Shown in pieces: positions 35,916-44,469 of a stretch of 64,000 nt of DNA; positions within the stretch are counted from its first letter, which is position 1; every line of letters begins with the position of its first letter. The position numbers and the translations under genes were made by a program. Origin of the DNA: Novosphingopyxis baekryungensis DSM 16222 (lineage in GTDB: Bacteria > Pseudomonadota > Alphaproteobacteria > Sphingomonadales > Sphingomonadaceae); assembly GCF_000420305.1 (NCBI RefSeq), contig NZ_ATUR01000002.1:558001-622000 (forward strand). The letters are read 5' to 3'. The notes below the pieces were generated by a model. The model was not told where the DNA came from, made no database searches, and saw only the letters and a program-made list of their open reading frames with translations.

Positions 35916-38527
35916 AAGCCGTCCTCCTCCTTAGCTATGGCGGTGCCTTTACTGTCCAGTGCGAGGGGCTGCTCGAGTTTAAAGATACCGCTGAAATCTG
36001 CGGGGACATCGATGTCCAGATTATGGATCTTCCCCTCAACATCCAATGTGATCCGATAGCGCTTTCCTGCCTCGGCTCCCTCGATAAGAAACCGCCCGGC
36101 GGAATTGGTGAAGATCTGCGTAGGTTCGCTCTCTTTCGACGGCGCAACCGGCTCCGATGTTCCAACGGCATAAGCAATTGGAACGCCGTCGGAACCTACG
36201 ATGTTGCCCACGATAGTGACATTTCGCTCGTCTCCTACGGGCAAGAGATAGCCAGATCGGTAGCCGGGCCGGATAGAAAAAACCTGGCCGCCAATGGAGA
36301 TGCCACTCGGTGCGTCCGGGGCGTCGACTTGGAGTGACCGATTGAGATAAGCAGGTAGCTGCGGGACGACTGCGGGCCCGAAGGTGCCGCTATAGGCGGA
36401 GTATTGGGTTTGGTTCGATCCAAACCCTGTCCTCGGCTCGACAGCGATCTGATATTGGTCTGCGCCAGCCCGGGGGGCTATGATTGCGAAAGCATTGCGC
36501 ACGGGCCGCGATATACCGAATTGCCCGTCCGCCATCACGAGCGCGGTGCCGAACGTCATTTCGGTTCTGAGGTCCCGTCGATCTGAATTGCTGAAGTAAT
36601 TGTCCGCACGTTGAGCGACGCTAGCCTCGAAGCGGTTGCCGACATAAGTGGCCTGCATCAGCTGGCGATCCGATCCTTCCCGCCGCTCTGCACTCGCGCG
36701 GAAGCCGAAAGCGCCTACGCCAACTGGCGCGAAACGATTATATTCCAAACGAGCGGCATTGTCCTCGCTCGTCAAACTGCCATTGAGCGAGCCTTGGCCA
36801 AATGGGATGGACAGAGCGGCTTGCAGAACGACACCTTTCCGATCGTTCGTATCGCGATATTCCAGCCCTGCGGAAACCGATCCGAAACGAAACTGGCGGG
36901 TGTAGTTGGCGCCAACAAACCAGCTTTCGCCCAATCCGTCGCGTAAGCTTTCATACCCCCCGAACAGTTGTGCACTGGCATTTGGCCCGACGTTCTGGCC
37001 GGCGCGAAAGCGGGCCTGTTTAGCGATGAAATTTCCAGAGAATAGCTGGTCGAGGGTCCGGTAATCTCGGCCCGTCAAATTGATCAGTCCATCGATCGAT
37101 CTGTTGCGTGTGCGATCCGAGTCCCGCCAGCGATATTGCAATGTTAATTGGCTGCTATCTAGACCGGGATTACTAATATCGGTCGCAGCATTAACGCCGA
37201 ATGTTCCGACCGGTGAGGCCCAGACCGCATCCGCCCCAAGCTGATAGTAGTCGCTATTGCTCTGCCAGCTTAAACCCCCGGTGAGGGTATTGGTGAAGCC
37301 ATAGCGTGCATAGCCGATAATGTTGTGATCCGAAGTATCATAGCGGCGGTATCCGTTCTCGTCGCGGTAGGGAAATCCCACATTAGCTGCAAAATCTAAC
37401 AAGCCTTGCTGCAAAAGGTCGAGATCGTAGAACGCCGGGAACGATACGATACTGACGCGGCCGCTGGCACTGGTAATGCGCAGTTCGATATTGTTGGCTG
37501 CTGACGGAACAAGAGGAAAATCGCGCAGGCTGAACCTTCCTGAAGGAAGGTCGAACGTCCTGGAAGCTATGCCATTTATCAGCACCTCAACACGGGACGG
37601 TTCGTCTAGTTCGAACAATTGGTCGGGAACCGGCCGAACATTGCGATAAGGATCGATCCCAAAGTTGCGATAGGCGGCAAATCCGGCAATGCGCGGCGCG
37701 GCTTGGTAGGGTCGCCGGCCAATCGACAGATCTCCTGCCTCCGTTCTGATCAGACTGTCCATCAGATCGTAGGTCAGTCTGACATCACCCCGTGACCAGC
37801 GACGGTCCCTTCGCTCATCATATCTGATGTCCGCCTCGAGGACGACCCCCTTCACATTCAGTGCAAGGTCGAAGTCTGCTACCAGCCGATCGAACCCCTT
37901 ATCCAGACGGGCGCTATCTTCGACAAATGCAATTCCTGCTCGGCCCGAAAGATAGGCCGAGACATCAGCCTGCTGCACGAACTCGATGTCGCCACGTCGG
38001 CCAAGGGCTCTGAGGTTCAAATTGCGGATGCCACGCGCTTCAAGTGGAATGTCGATAATCAAAGCCAAATTGTTGGCGTCGAATTCGACCTCAAGGCCAA
38101 CCTCAGTCAATTCGCTGAACGTTACCTGCGTGCGCCGCCCAAGATTTTCCAGCGCAATGCGCGTGTCTTCAATCGTCAAAGGCGCCAGCACGTTCGATAC
38201 GAATTCGGGATCCACCGAACCGTCCCGGTCTGGACTGTCTGGCCTTATATTGGTTTGGCCCACATTGATGCCGTCTATCAGCACCGGGTATATGTCCGCG
38301 GCAGGAGCAGGTCTGTCGCGGCCGAAAACATCGCGATATATTTCATCGACCGTACGGTCGTCGGATGTTTGAGCAGACGGCTCGCCCAGCGATTGCGGCG
38401 ACGCGATAGACGGAGTTTCATCTTCTGATGGTCCGTCTTGTTGCCCCTGCAATGCAAAAACCGGTGAATGATGAGCCGCCGCTGCTGGCAAGATTGCCAG
38501 CAAGAATAGCCTTGCTTGCTTTTTCAC
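35912..38527 (-). CDS. Fimbrial outer-membrane usher
   Basis: 871 aa with a signal peptide near residues 1-25. The usher organisation is visible: an N-terminal substrate-binding region (YPVLIDGINVGQTNI), barrel strands with RIAGFAAYRNFGIDPYRNVR and LPSGRFSLRDFPLVPSAANN (plug region), repeated YxxR strands, and a C-terminal domain with SIRPGYRSGYLLPVGDE and the GRFLIEGAEAGKRYRITLD fold. Ushers assemble and secrete pilus subunits delivered by the chaperone. It starts 15 nt after the chaperone stop. Codon use is less GC-biased than in flanking core genes. Confidence 0.88.
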   Translation of the reverse strand: MKKQARLFLLAILPAAAAHHSPVFALQGQQDGPSEDETPSIASPQSLGEPSAQTSDDRTVDEIYRDVFGRDRPAPAADIYPVLIDGINVGQTNIRPDSPDRDGSVDPEFVSNVLAPLTIEDTRIALENLGRRTQVTFSELTEVGLEVEFDANNLALIIDIPLEARGIRNLNLRALGRRGDIEFVQQADVSAYLSGRAGIAFVEDSARLDKGFDRLVADFDLALNVKGVVLEADIRYDERRDRRWSRGDVRLTYDLMDSLIRTEAGDLSIGRRPYQAAPRIAGFAAYRNFGIDPYRNVRPVPDQLFELDEPSRVEVLINGIASRTFDLPSGRFSLRDFPLVPSAANNIELRITSASGRVSIVSFPAFYDLDLLQQGLLDFAANVGFPYRDENGYRRYDTSDHNIIGYARYGFTNTLTGGLSWQSNSDYYQLGADAVWASPVGTFGVNAATDISNPGLDSSQLTLQYRWRDSDRTRNRSIDGLINLTGRDYRTLDQLFSGNFIAKQARFRAGQNVGPNASAQLFGGYESLRDGLGESWFVGANYTRQFRFGSVSAGLEYRDTNDRKGVVLQAALSIPFGQGSLNGSLTSEDNAARLEYNRFAPVGVGAFGFRASAERREGSDRQLMQATYVGNRFEASVAQRADNYFSNSDRRDLRTEMTFGTALVMADGQFGISRPVRNAFAIIAPRAGADQYQIAVEPRTGFGSNQTQYSAYSGTFGPAVVPQLPAYLNRSLQVDAPDAPSGISIGGQVFSIRPGYRSGYLLPVGDERNVTIVGNIVGSDGVPIAYAVGTSEPVAPSKESEPTQIFTNSAGRFLIEGAEAGKRYRITLDVEGKIHNLDIDVPADFSGIFKLEQPLALDSKGTAIAKEEDGL

Positions 38528-38542
38528 GATTGCCGCCCACGG

Positions 38543-39307
38543 CTACTTCATCACCAGATAGCGTGTTCGCAATTCCGCGGTAATAGGGCCGACGGCCATG
38601 CCCTCGGGCCACGGAATTTGAACAGTTCGATGAGAGCCGACCAAAGTCACCAGTTGTTTCAACTGTCCTAGCTGTTCTCCCTCCAATGTGACTGGCTCAC
38701 CGCCCCCAGATGGGGTGACCACTACAGCAGGGGTGTCCAGCGATGCCCGACGCGTCCCGTCGTTCAGCACTTCGAGTTCGAGCATCTGAGTGCCGTCTGC
38801 AGCTAGAACTGGCTCAGCTCGAGTGATCCTCGCACTGGGTGCGGCATCATTCGGTGTCACGTATAACGCGGCTTCATATCGATAGTTAACCGAGACATTG
38901 GCGGTAAAGTCGTTGCGCTTCTCGCTCATCAGTTTGATCGGAAGCTGGTCGGAGACGAGCCGGAATGCAAGTTCGCGGACCGGGTTGGGGTCGCCGATCC
39001 ATCGCACCCTTACGGCCTGGCTGGTCCCGGGTGGTATGACCAACTGGGGTGGAGAAATAATGATATCATTGTCTTCCGGAACACGATTTTCGCTTCCGTC
39101 GGGATTCTGCGCCCGTTGATAGGCGCGAAGCTCGATCGCGATCGGTTCGGCATGGCTGTTGGTAATGATCACCGATTGTGTAGAGCCAGGCCCTGACGGC
39201 GACAACTGCATCACGATTGGCTGCAGGTCGTAGGCGAGCGAAGGCTCGCTTACTAAGCAGCACGCAGTGGCAGTAACTGCGAATAAAATGTCTCGAACTT
39301 TTAACAT
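38543..39307 (-). CDS. PapD-like periplasmic pilus chaperone
   Basis: 254 aa with a signal peptide ending EPSLAYD. The first immunoglobulin-like domain carries MQLSPSGPGSTQSVIITN and PPQLVIPPGTSQAVRVRWIG, where the conserved Arg and hydrophobic strand complement subunits by donor-strand complementation. The second domain ends with GPITAELRTRYLVMK. It keeps subunits folded in the periplasm and hands them to the usher encoded directly downstream. A strong stem-loop separates it from the major pilin gene upstream. Confidence 0.88.
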   Translation of the reverse strand: MLKVRDILFAVTATACCLVSEPSLAYDLQPIVMQLSPSGPGSTQSVIITNSHAEPIAIELRAYQRAQNPDGSENRVPEDNDIIISPPQLVIPPGTSQAVRVRWIGDPNPVRELAFRLVSDQLPIKLMSEKRNDFTANVSVNYRYEAALYVTPNDAAPSARITRAEPVLAADGTQMLELEVLNDGTRRASLDTPAVVVTPSGGGEPVTLEGEQLGQLKQLVTLVGSHRTVQIPWPEGMAVGPITAELRTRYLVMK

Positions 39308-39333
39308 CGTGCCCCCTGAGTCAAAATGTTCGA

Positions 39334-39366
39334 GGGGCCGGGAAGTCTATTCGAGCCCCCGGCCCC
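39334..39366 (-). promoter_or_regulatory. Intercistronic stem-loop between pilin and chaperone genes
   Basis: GGGGCCGGG and CCCGGCCCC form a perfect 9-bp stem with a 15-nt loop in the 82-nt gap after the major pilin stop. Such hairpins in pilus operons protect the pilin message from 3' decay or terminate part of the transcripts, so that the abundant pilin exceeds the chaperone and usher. No T-run follows, which favours an mRNA-processing role. Confidence 0.65.
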
Positions 39367-39389
39367 AAGTTTTGGTTTTAGGAAGCGGT

Positions 39390-39905
39390 TCAGATCCCGG
39401 TAGCGGCCAAGGTAATCGTCAGCGTGTCGTTATAGGTGCCCGCGACGGCATATTCGGCCAAGCTGTCGAAGCTGAGGTCGAGATTGCCGGTACGCGCGCC
39501 GCCATTGAGCAGGATATTGGTCCAGTCGGTATTCGTTGCGATGGGCTGCGGAGTGCCCTGTGCCGCGACCGAGTTAACGGTGGCGAAGCCGCCGAAGGTT
39601 GCTTCGATATCGTAATCGATATTCACCGCGCCGCCGCTTTCCTGATGCTCCATTCCGCCGTTAAGGGACGAAAGCGTCACCTCATATGGCGAGTTGCAGG
39701 AATAGGCGACGACCAGGAAGCCCTGATTGCCAGTTTCCAGCATATTGACATTGGCAGTGGTCGACCCTTCAGGCACCAGCTCGCAATTGCTGGTTACAGA
39801 CCCTTCGAGGTTGATCACGTAAGATTCGGAGTCCCCTGCAAATGCTGGCGCAGCAAAAAGTGCTGCCATGGCCGAAGCGGTTGCGATTTTCGTAAACATT
39901 TTCAT
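39390..39905 (-). CDS. SCPU-domain major pilin subunit
   Basis: 171 aa. AAGGAG lies 7 nt before the ATG. The signal peptide ends APAFAG; the mature protein is a single spore coat U domain with Cys pairs (SNCELVP and AYSCNSPYEVTL) that should form the subunit disulfide, and ends YNDTLTITLAATGI. Being first in the operon with the best ribosome site, and followed by a stem-loop, fits the most abundant structural subunit. Together with chaperone, usher and tip this is a minimal archaic-type chaperone-usher pilus. Confidence 0.85.
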   Translation of the reverse strand: MKMFTKIATASAMAALFAAPAFAGDSESYVINLEGSVTSNCELVPEGSTTANVNMLETGNQGFLVVAYSCNSPYEVTLSSLNGGMEHQESGGAVNIDYDIEATFGGFATVNSVAAQGTPQPIATNTDWTNILLNGGARTGNLDLSFDSLAEYAVAGTYNDTLTITLAATGI

Positions 39906-40623
39906 CGATATTCTCCTTGGTTTTAGGTTGTTGTCGATGAGAGATTCGGCTCCGCTCGCTAGAGACCGGTTCGAGTGCCAGAGAAGAGTGAGTCGGACGT
40001 TCTCTGGTGTTTGCCCCCTGTCGAAATGACGCGCCTCGCAGCATCCCTCGCCGACAACTATAGGCGTTGCCGCAAACTTGAACGGATACGGAAAGGTATC
40101 GCCAGCCTTCGATATCGGCGGTGTGGAACATCTCTTACGGGCTAGTTGGCAACGAAAGAAGGTAAACGGCCGATGCTATCATGTTAGCGAGCGCCACGAA
40201 TATGCCTTGTTGGTGTCAACTAGGATATATGTTTTAACTTTATAGCAACTTTCGTATCGAAAGTTGCCCTGAGGCGAGTCGCACATGCATTTAAGATGAA
40301 GAGGTCATAGCTAGCTGTCCTGATGATAGACCTCATCGCGCGCCAACTTTGCACTGCAATTATCGCGTGATTTTCACGATTCCGACGACAAGCTGTGGTG
40401 CTGGGGCCGACTATATCCATGCCCCGTTTCGCCGATGCGATTTTGAGCAGATTGAACTAACCCATTTTAACAAGTAGGTTATGTGCTGCTGGTTTCAATC
40501 AGGCTGCGCACGAACGGCCTGAGTGGCAGTGGATATGGGAAAGGGCATGCGTGATTCTAGCAGCAGTTGAGGCGCGTCAGGGGCGTAGCAGAAACTGCGT
40601 GTAATCAGATTTGGGGCGACTTT
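39906..40623. other. Long AT-rich divergent regulatory region
   Basis: 718 bp between the pilin gene (minus) and the LuxR-type gene (plus), much longer and more AT-rich than the gaps elsewhere in the window. It probably carries promoters for both directions. An imperfect AACC...GGTT inverted repeat lies near 40459-40481. No coding frame with a ribosome site was seen. Confidence 0.5.
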
Positions 40624-41334
40624 ATGGAATTACGTCGAGGAGACTTGTTCGAACATTTTGGTGGCCGCAACCATGAGTCGGTTGTGATCTGCGTGGCGGT
40701 CGTTTGCCAAGAAAGTTTCATGAGGGAAGCAATTAGCGAGGGGCTGAAGGAAACCGATCAAATAACAGTAGTCGAGGCGGATCATCTCCGCTCTCTTTTG
40801 GAGGAGGATAAAGACTGTAAGGCTGTTCTCTATATTGAGCCGCCTAAAGACGATCCGGGATTGGCGGACTCAATCCTTTTAATGGAAAGCATGACCGATC
40901 ATAATTGGATCGTTATGAGCCGCAGCCCGGACAGTCCTGTTTTGAAGCGGCTCTTCCAATTGGATGTCAATTTATCGGTCATACCATTTGACGTGTCAAA
41001 ATGTGATCTATCCCATATCGTCAGACTGGCTTCCAACAGTCGACGTGTATTCGTGGACCATGACTGTCAGTCTGTCTCGTCATCCGAAGTTAACCGTATT
41101 GAGGATGCAGAGCTGACCGATCATCAAACCGGTTTGCTCGAGCTGATCTCCGAAGGTTATACCAACAAAGAAATCGCTCTTATTGAAAGCTGCGCAGAAA
41201 GCACGATCAAGATGAGGGTGCGCTCGCTTCTGACGAAACTGGATGTAAAAAACCGAACTCATGCTGCAGTGATCGCGGCAAGAGCCGGCCTTCGCGTGAC
41301 GCCAAGACGCCAATCGGAACAAATGTCGCGCTAA
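40624..41334 (+). CDS. Orphan LuxR-family regulator with a degenerate receiver-like domain
   Basis: 236 aa from the ATG at 40624. Residues about 18-140 look like a receiver fold (VICVAVVCQESFMREAISEG, then KAVLYIEPP), but the strand that normally carries the phospho-acceptor Asp reads VLYIEP, so phosphorylation is unlikely. Residues 164-222 are a LuxR/FixJ helix-turn-helix (LTDHQTGLLELISEGYTNKE, STIKMRVRSLLTKLDVKNRT). No histidine kinase is adjacent. It faces the pilus operon across a long AT-rich gap, so control of pilus expression is the likely job. Low GC matches the pilus genes and suggests joint acquisition. Confidence 0.8.
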   Translation: MELRRGDLFEHFGGRNHESVVICVAVVCQESFMREAISEGLKETDQITVVEADHLRSLLEEDKDCKAVLYIEPPKDDPGLADSILLMESMTDHNWIVMSRSPDSPVLKRLFQLDVNLSVIPFDVSKCDLSHIVRLASNSRRVFVDHDCQSVSSSEVNRIEDAELTDHQTGLLELISEGYTNKEIALIESCAESTIKMRVRSLLTKLDVKNRTHAAVIAARAGLRVTPRRQSEQMSR

Positions 41335-41630
41335 TATGTGCTTTTTATCGAACATGCTTGCCCACTAAGTGATCAACGGCTTTTGAAGGACTGCTCGTTG
41401 GCAATCGCCCTATCTCAATCACGTCTTCGCCCGTCCGAAAGGAAGACGGTGACCGAATCCGCGTGACGCTATTTTTGCTGCGCCAGCGCTTCGAACGATC
41501 GCGCTTCCTGGAAAGCCGGTTCGTGCTCAAACGATTGATACCGCGACAGGGTACCACGGAAGGGTTTCCCGCGGTTTTGTTTTGCAGAGAAATCCTAAGT
41601 CTTTCAGATACTTAGTTGGTATCAAAAAAC
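41335..41630. other. Gap between LuxR gene and tRNA-Gln
   Basis: About 300 bp. It holds the inverted repeat CTAAGT...ACTTAG (41596-41616) and a run of six A (six T on the minus strand) directly after the tRNA-Gln 3' end, which should terminate the tRNA transcript. Nothing else was recognised. Confidence 0.5.
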
Positions 41631-41705
41631 TGGCTGGGGCGGCAGGATTCGAACCTGCGCATGCCGATACCAAAAACCGGTGCCTTACCGCTTGGCTACG
41701 CCCCA
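41631..41705 (-). tRNA. tRNA-Gln (anticodon TTG)
   Basis: Read on the minus strand, the 75-nt gene starts TGGGGCGTAGCCAAGCGGTA and ends with an encoded CCA. The acceptor stem TGGGGCG/CGCCCCA, the T-arm GCAGG-TTCGAAT-CCTGC and the anticodon stem CCGGT/ATCGG around TTTTGGT are all intact. The anticodon TTG reads CAA and CAG. It borders the low-GC pilus segment at its 3' end, a common insertion point for genomic islands, although no repeated att sequence was found at the other edge. Confidence 0.95.
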
Positions 41706-41769
41706 GCAGGCGAGTTTGCGTCTTGGGGGTCTATATACGGATAGACGCGCCGGAGGGAAGGGGGTGAAA

Positions 41770-42870
41770 TCAGCTTTCGCCAAGCCTTTTCACCCAACCA
41801 TGTGCGTCATTGCTCTCGCCGCGCTGAATGCGCTCCAATGTCTGGTGCAATTTTACCGTAGTGGGGCCCGCCTTGGCGCCATCGCCCACGGTGAAGGTGC
41901 CTTTTTCCGATTTGACCGTGCCGACCGGGGTGACGACGGCGGCGGTGCCGCAGGCAAAGGTTTCGGTGCAGCGGCCGCTCTGCGCGTCTTCCATCCACTG
42001 GGCAAAGGCATAGGGCTCCTCGCGCACTTCGTGGCCGGCATCGCGTGCCAGCTGGATCAGCGAATCGCGGGTGATGCCTTCCAGGATGGTGTCGGTGAGC
42101 GGGGGCGTGACCAGGCTGCCGTCCTCCATGACGAAGAACAGGTTCATGCCGCCCAGTTCCTCGATATATTCATGCGTCGCCGCGTCGAGAAAACAGACCT
42201 GATCGCAACCGTTGGACAGGGCCTGTCCATGGGGCAGCAGACTGGCGGCATAATTGCCGCCGCATTTGGCCGCACCCGTGCCGCCCGGCCCGGCCCGGTT
42301 GTAATCATGCGATACCCAGAGCGAGATCGGCGCTGCGCCGCCCTTGAAATAGGCCCCCACGGAGCTGGCGATGACGACGAAAAGATATTCCTTTGCCGGG
42401 CGAACACCCAGAAATACCTCGCTGGCAAACATGAAGGGGCGCAGATAGAGCGCAGCGCCTTCGCCGGGCGGAATCCAGTCGGCATCGGTTTCCACCAGCA
42501 GCTCGATCGCCTCGAGGAACAGTTCGTCGGGCAGTTCGGGCATGGCCAAACGCCGCGCCGAGGAGCGGAAGCGAGCGGCATTGCGATCCGGGCGGAACAG
42601 CGCCGATCCGCCCTCTTCGATGCGATAGGCCTTCATGCCTTCGAAAATTTCCTGCGCATAATGCAGCACGGCGGTGGCCGGATCCATTTCGATGGGCTTG
42701 CGTGCGCTCACTTTGCCATCGTGCCAGCCGGCATCCTCGCTCCAGCGCATCGTCACCATATGATCGGTGAACAGCTGCCCGAAACCGGGGTTCTCCAGCA
42801 GGGTCGCGCGCTCGCTGGCGGCAACGGGCGTGGGATGACGTTCGACGGCGAAGGACGATGTGTTGCTCAT
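41770..42870 (-). CDS. ilvE: Branched-chain amino acid aminotransferase
   Basis: 366 aa from the ATG at 42870. Fold-type IV PLP enzyme: the Schiff-base Lys202 lies in AAKCGGNYAAS; other family blocks are HYAQEIFEGMKAYR, LYLRPFMFASEVFLGV, ELGGMNLFFVMEDG and ETFACGTAAVVTPVG. The N-terminal extension and length match the eukaryotic-like BCAT class (about 360 aa) common in alphaproteobacteria. It catalyses the last step of Val, Leu and Ile synthesis with glutamate as donor. Divergent from the MarR regulator. Confidence 0.95.
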   Translation of the reverse strand: MSNTSSFAVERHPTPVAASERATLLENPGFGQLFTDHMVTMRWSEDAGWHDGKVSARKPIEMDPATAVLHYAQEIFEGMKAYRIEEGGSALFRPDRNAARFRSSARRLAMPELPDELFLEAIELLVETDADWIPPGEGAALYLRPFMFASEVFLGVRPAKEYLFVVIASSVGAYFKGGAAPISLWVSHDYNRAGPGGTGAAKCGGNYAASLLPHGQALSNGCDQVCFLDAATHEYIEELGGMNLFFVMEDGSLVTPPLTDTILEGITRDSLIQLARDAGHEVREEPYAFAQWMEDAQSGRCTETFACGTAAVVTPVGTVKSEKGTFTVGDGAKAGPTTVKLHQTLERIQRGESNDAHGWVKRLGES

Positions 42871-43000
42871 GGCGGCAGGCTTTAGCGTGGCCCGCTGCCT
42901 ATTTCCACCAATCGATGCGCCAAGTTGGTTGGAATCTTGCGCGGGAGGGTGCAATCTGCCCGATCATCGCGTTTTGCCAAGGTTCTGAGGATCAAGATTG

Positions 43001-43519
43001 ATGGTCGACCGGTCCAGCAGCCGTTTCCCCGCCGCCTCGCCCATGTTCCTGCGCGAGGAAGAGGTGCGGCGCGGGCTGGAGCTGATGCATTTCGCCCATG
43101 CCGCGCTGACCATCGCGAGCGATGACGCGCTGGCCAAGGCGGGGCTCGGCCATGCCCATGCGCGGTGCCTCTATTTTATCGCGCGCGATCCGGGGCTGAG
43201 CGTGAAGGCGCTGCTGGGCTTTCTCGGCATCACCAAACAGTCGCTCGGCCGGGTGGTGGCGGACCTGAGCCGCGATGAACTGATCGTCGTGAAGGAAGGG
43301 CGCAATGATCGGCGCCAGCGTCTGCTTTCGCTGACCGAAAAGGGCCGGGACGTGGAATGGCGCCTGTTCGATCCGATGCGTGCCCGCATGGCCAGGGCCT
43401 ATGCCGCAGCCGGGCAGGAGGCGGTGACCGGCTTCTGGCAGGTGCTGGAAGGGTTGCTGGAGCCGGGCGACCGCCGTCTGGTGGAGGGGCTTGCGCGCGT
43501 CAGGCGCGAACGCGTCTGA
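43001..43519 (+). CDS. MarR-family transcriptional regulator
   Basis: 172 aa from the ATG at 43001, with GAGGAT about 9 nt upstream. The winged-helix core is clear: SVKALLGFLGITKQSLGRVV is the recognition region and DELIVVKEGRNDRRQRLLSL the wing, followed by TEKGRDVEW. It should bind as a dimer to a short palindrome and respond to a small ligand. It is divergent from ilvE, which may be its target; no operator was identified. Confidence 0.88.
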   Translation: MVDRSSSRFPAASPMFLREEEVRRGLELMHFAHAALTIASDDALAKAGLGHAHARCLYFIARDPGLSVKALLGFLGITKQSLGRVVADLSRDELIVVKEGRNDRRQRLLSLTEKGRDVEWRLFDPMRARMARAYAAAGQEAVTGFWQVLEGLLEPGDRRLVEGLARVRRERV

Positions 43520-43525
43520 CGAAAG

Positions 43526-43604
43526 GGGGCCTGACTACAGGTGGGTTCGACAGCAGGAGACTTGACGGCAGGGGGCTTGACGGCGGGGGTCTGGCCGGGC
43601 CAAC
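43526..43604 (+). repeat. Degenerate short tandem repeat between marR-type gene and hisE
   Basis: Four to five imperfect units of about 15-16 bp with core CTTGACGGCAGGGGG or CTTGACGGCGGGGGT, drifting to GTTCGACAGCAGGAGA and GCCTGACTACAGGTGG upstream. The unit is G-rich on the plus strand. It fills almost the whole gap before hisE and could affect mRNA structure there. Confidence 0.6.
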
Positions 43605-43613
43605 CCACACGCC

Positions 43614-43931
43614 ATGAGTGACATATTGCACCGCCTAGAAATGACCGTCATCGAACGCCGCGAAGGCGATCCGGACAGCAGCTATGTGGCGCGTCTGCGG
43701 GCAAAGGGACGCGGCAAGCTGGCACAGAAGCTTGGCGAGGAAGCGGTGGAAACCGTGATTGCGGCGGTATCGGGCGATCGGGATGCGCTGATATCGGAAT
43801 CGGCCGATCTGCTGTTCCATCATCTGATGCTGCTGGCCGATTGCGGCGTGCGTCTGGAGGATGTGGAACGCGAGCTGCAACGGCGCGAGGGCCTGTCCGG
43901 TCTGGCCGAAAAAGCGGCGCGCCCGGATTGA
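43614..43931 (+). CDS. hisE: Phosphoribosyl-ATP diphosphatase
   Basis: 105 aa, the usual length of stand-alone HisE. The all-helical MazG-like fold carries the signature [17 protein letters not shown] with the metal-binding E-E-x-x-E and [17 protein letters not shown]. It hydrolyses phosphoribosyl-ATP to phosphoribosyl-AMP in histidine synthesis. No other his gene is visible upstream; the neighbouring HIT protein gene follows at about 60 nt, an arrangement often seen after hisF-hisE in alphaproteobacteria. Confidence 0.93.
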   Translation: MSDILHRLEMTVIERREGDPDSSYVARLRAKGRGKLAQKLGEEAVETVIAAVSGDRDALISESADLLFHHLMLLADCGVRLEDVERELQRREGLSGLAEKAARPD

Positions 43932-43990
43932 ACACCCGCCATTTTGATGCGGACAACGCAATTTCATCTGGATAACGCAAGGAGACGAGC

Positions 43991-44368
43991 ATGACCGTCG
44001 ATGCCACTTCCGCCTATGACGACCAGAACATCTTCGCCAAGATCCTGCGCGGCGAAATTCCGTGCGATACGATCTATGAAGACGATCATGCGCTGGCCTT
44101 CCGCGATATCAACCCGCAGGCCCCCATTCATGTGCTGGTGATCCCCAAGGGTGCCTTTGTCAGCTGGGACGATTTTTCGGCCAAAGCGGACGATGCCACT
44201 ATAGCCGGGTTCATCCGGGCGGTGGGAGAGGTCGGTCGCATGCTTGGGCTGGTGGAGCCGGGCTACCGCCTGCTCGCCAATATCGGCCATGATGCCCATC
44301 AGGAAGTGGCGCATCTGCATGTTCACCTGTTCGGCGGCGCAAAGCTCGGGCCGATGCTCGCGCGCTAA
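43991..44368 (+). CDS. HIT family nucleotide-binding hydrolase (HinT-like)
   Basis: 125 aa with AAGGAGA upstream of the ATG. The histidine triad lies in VAHLHVHLFGG near the C-terminus, preceded by DDHALAFRDINPQAPIHVLVIPK, typical of HINT purine-nucleoside phosphoramidases. The protein is cytoplasmic and dimeric in known members; its physiological substrate is usually unclear. The gene follows hisE on the same strand and likely belongs to the same transcript. Confidence 0.92.
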   Translation: MTVDATSAYDDQNIFAKILRGEIPCDTIYEDDHALAFRDINPQAPIHVLVIPKGAFVSWDDFSAKADDATIAGFIRAVGEVGRMLGLVEPGYRLLANIGHDAHQEVAHLHVHLFGGAKLGPMLAR

Positions 44369-44469
44369 GCCTGGCCGGTTTCAGGGCAATGGCCTCGCCA
44401 GTCCGTTTGTCTTTTGCGATCAGCCGCATATAAGCGCCTGCTTATCCGAATAAACGAGAGGGTCCACAG

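Noticed and set aside
41596-41630. Near-copy of the tRNA-Gln anticodon arm just downstream of the tRNA
   Set aside because: The resemblance is mostly a shared T-run. It is better explained as the tRNA terminator, and the match is too imperfect for an att repeat.
41582-41767. Open frame with GFEPAHADTKNRCLTAW
   Set aside because: This is the well-known false protein produced by translating the complement of a tRNA gene, here tRNA-Gln.
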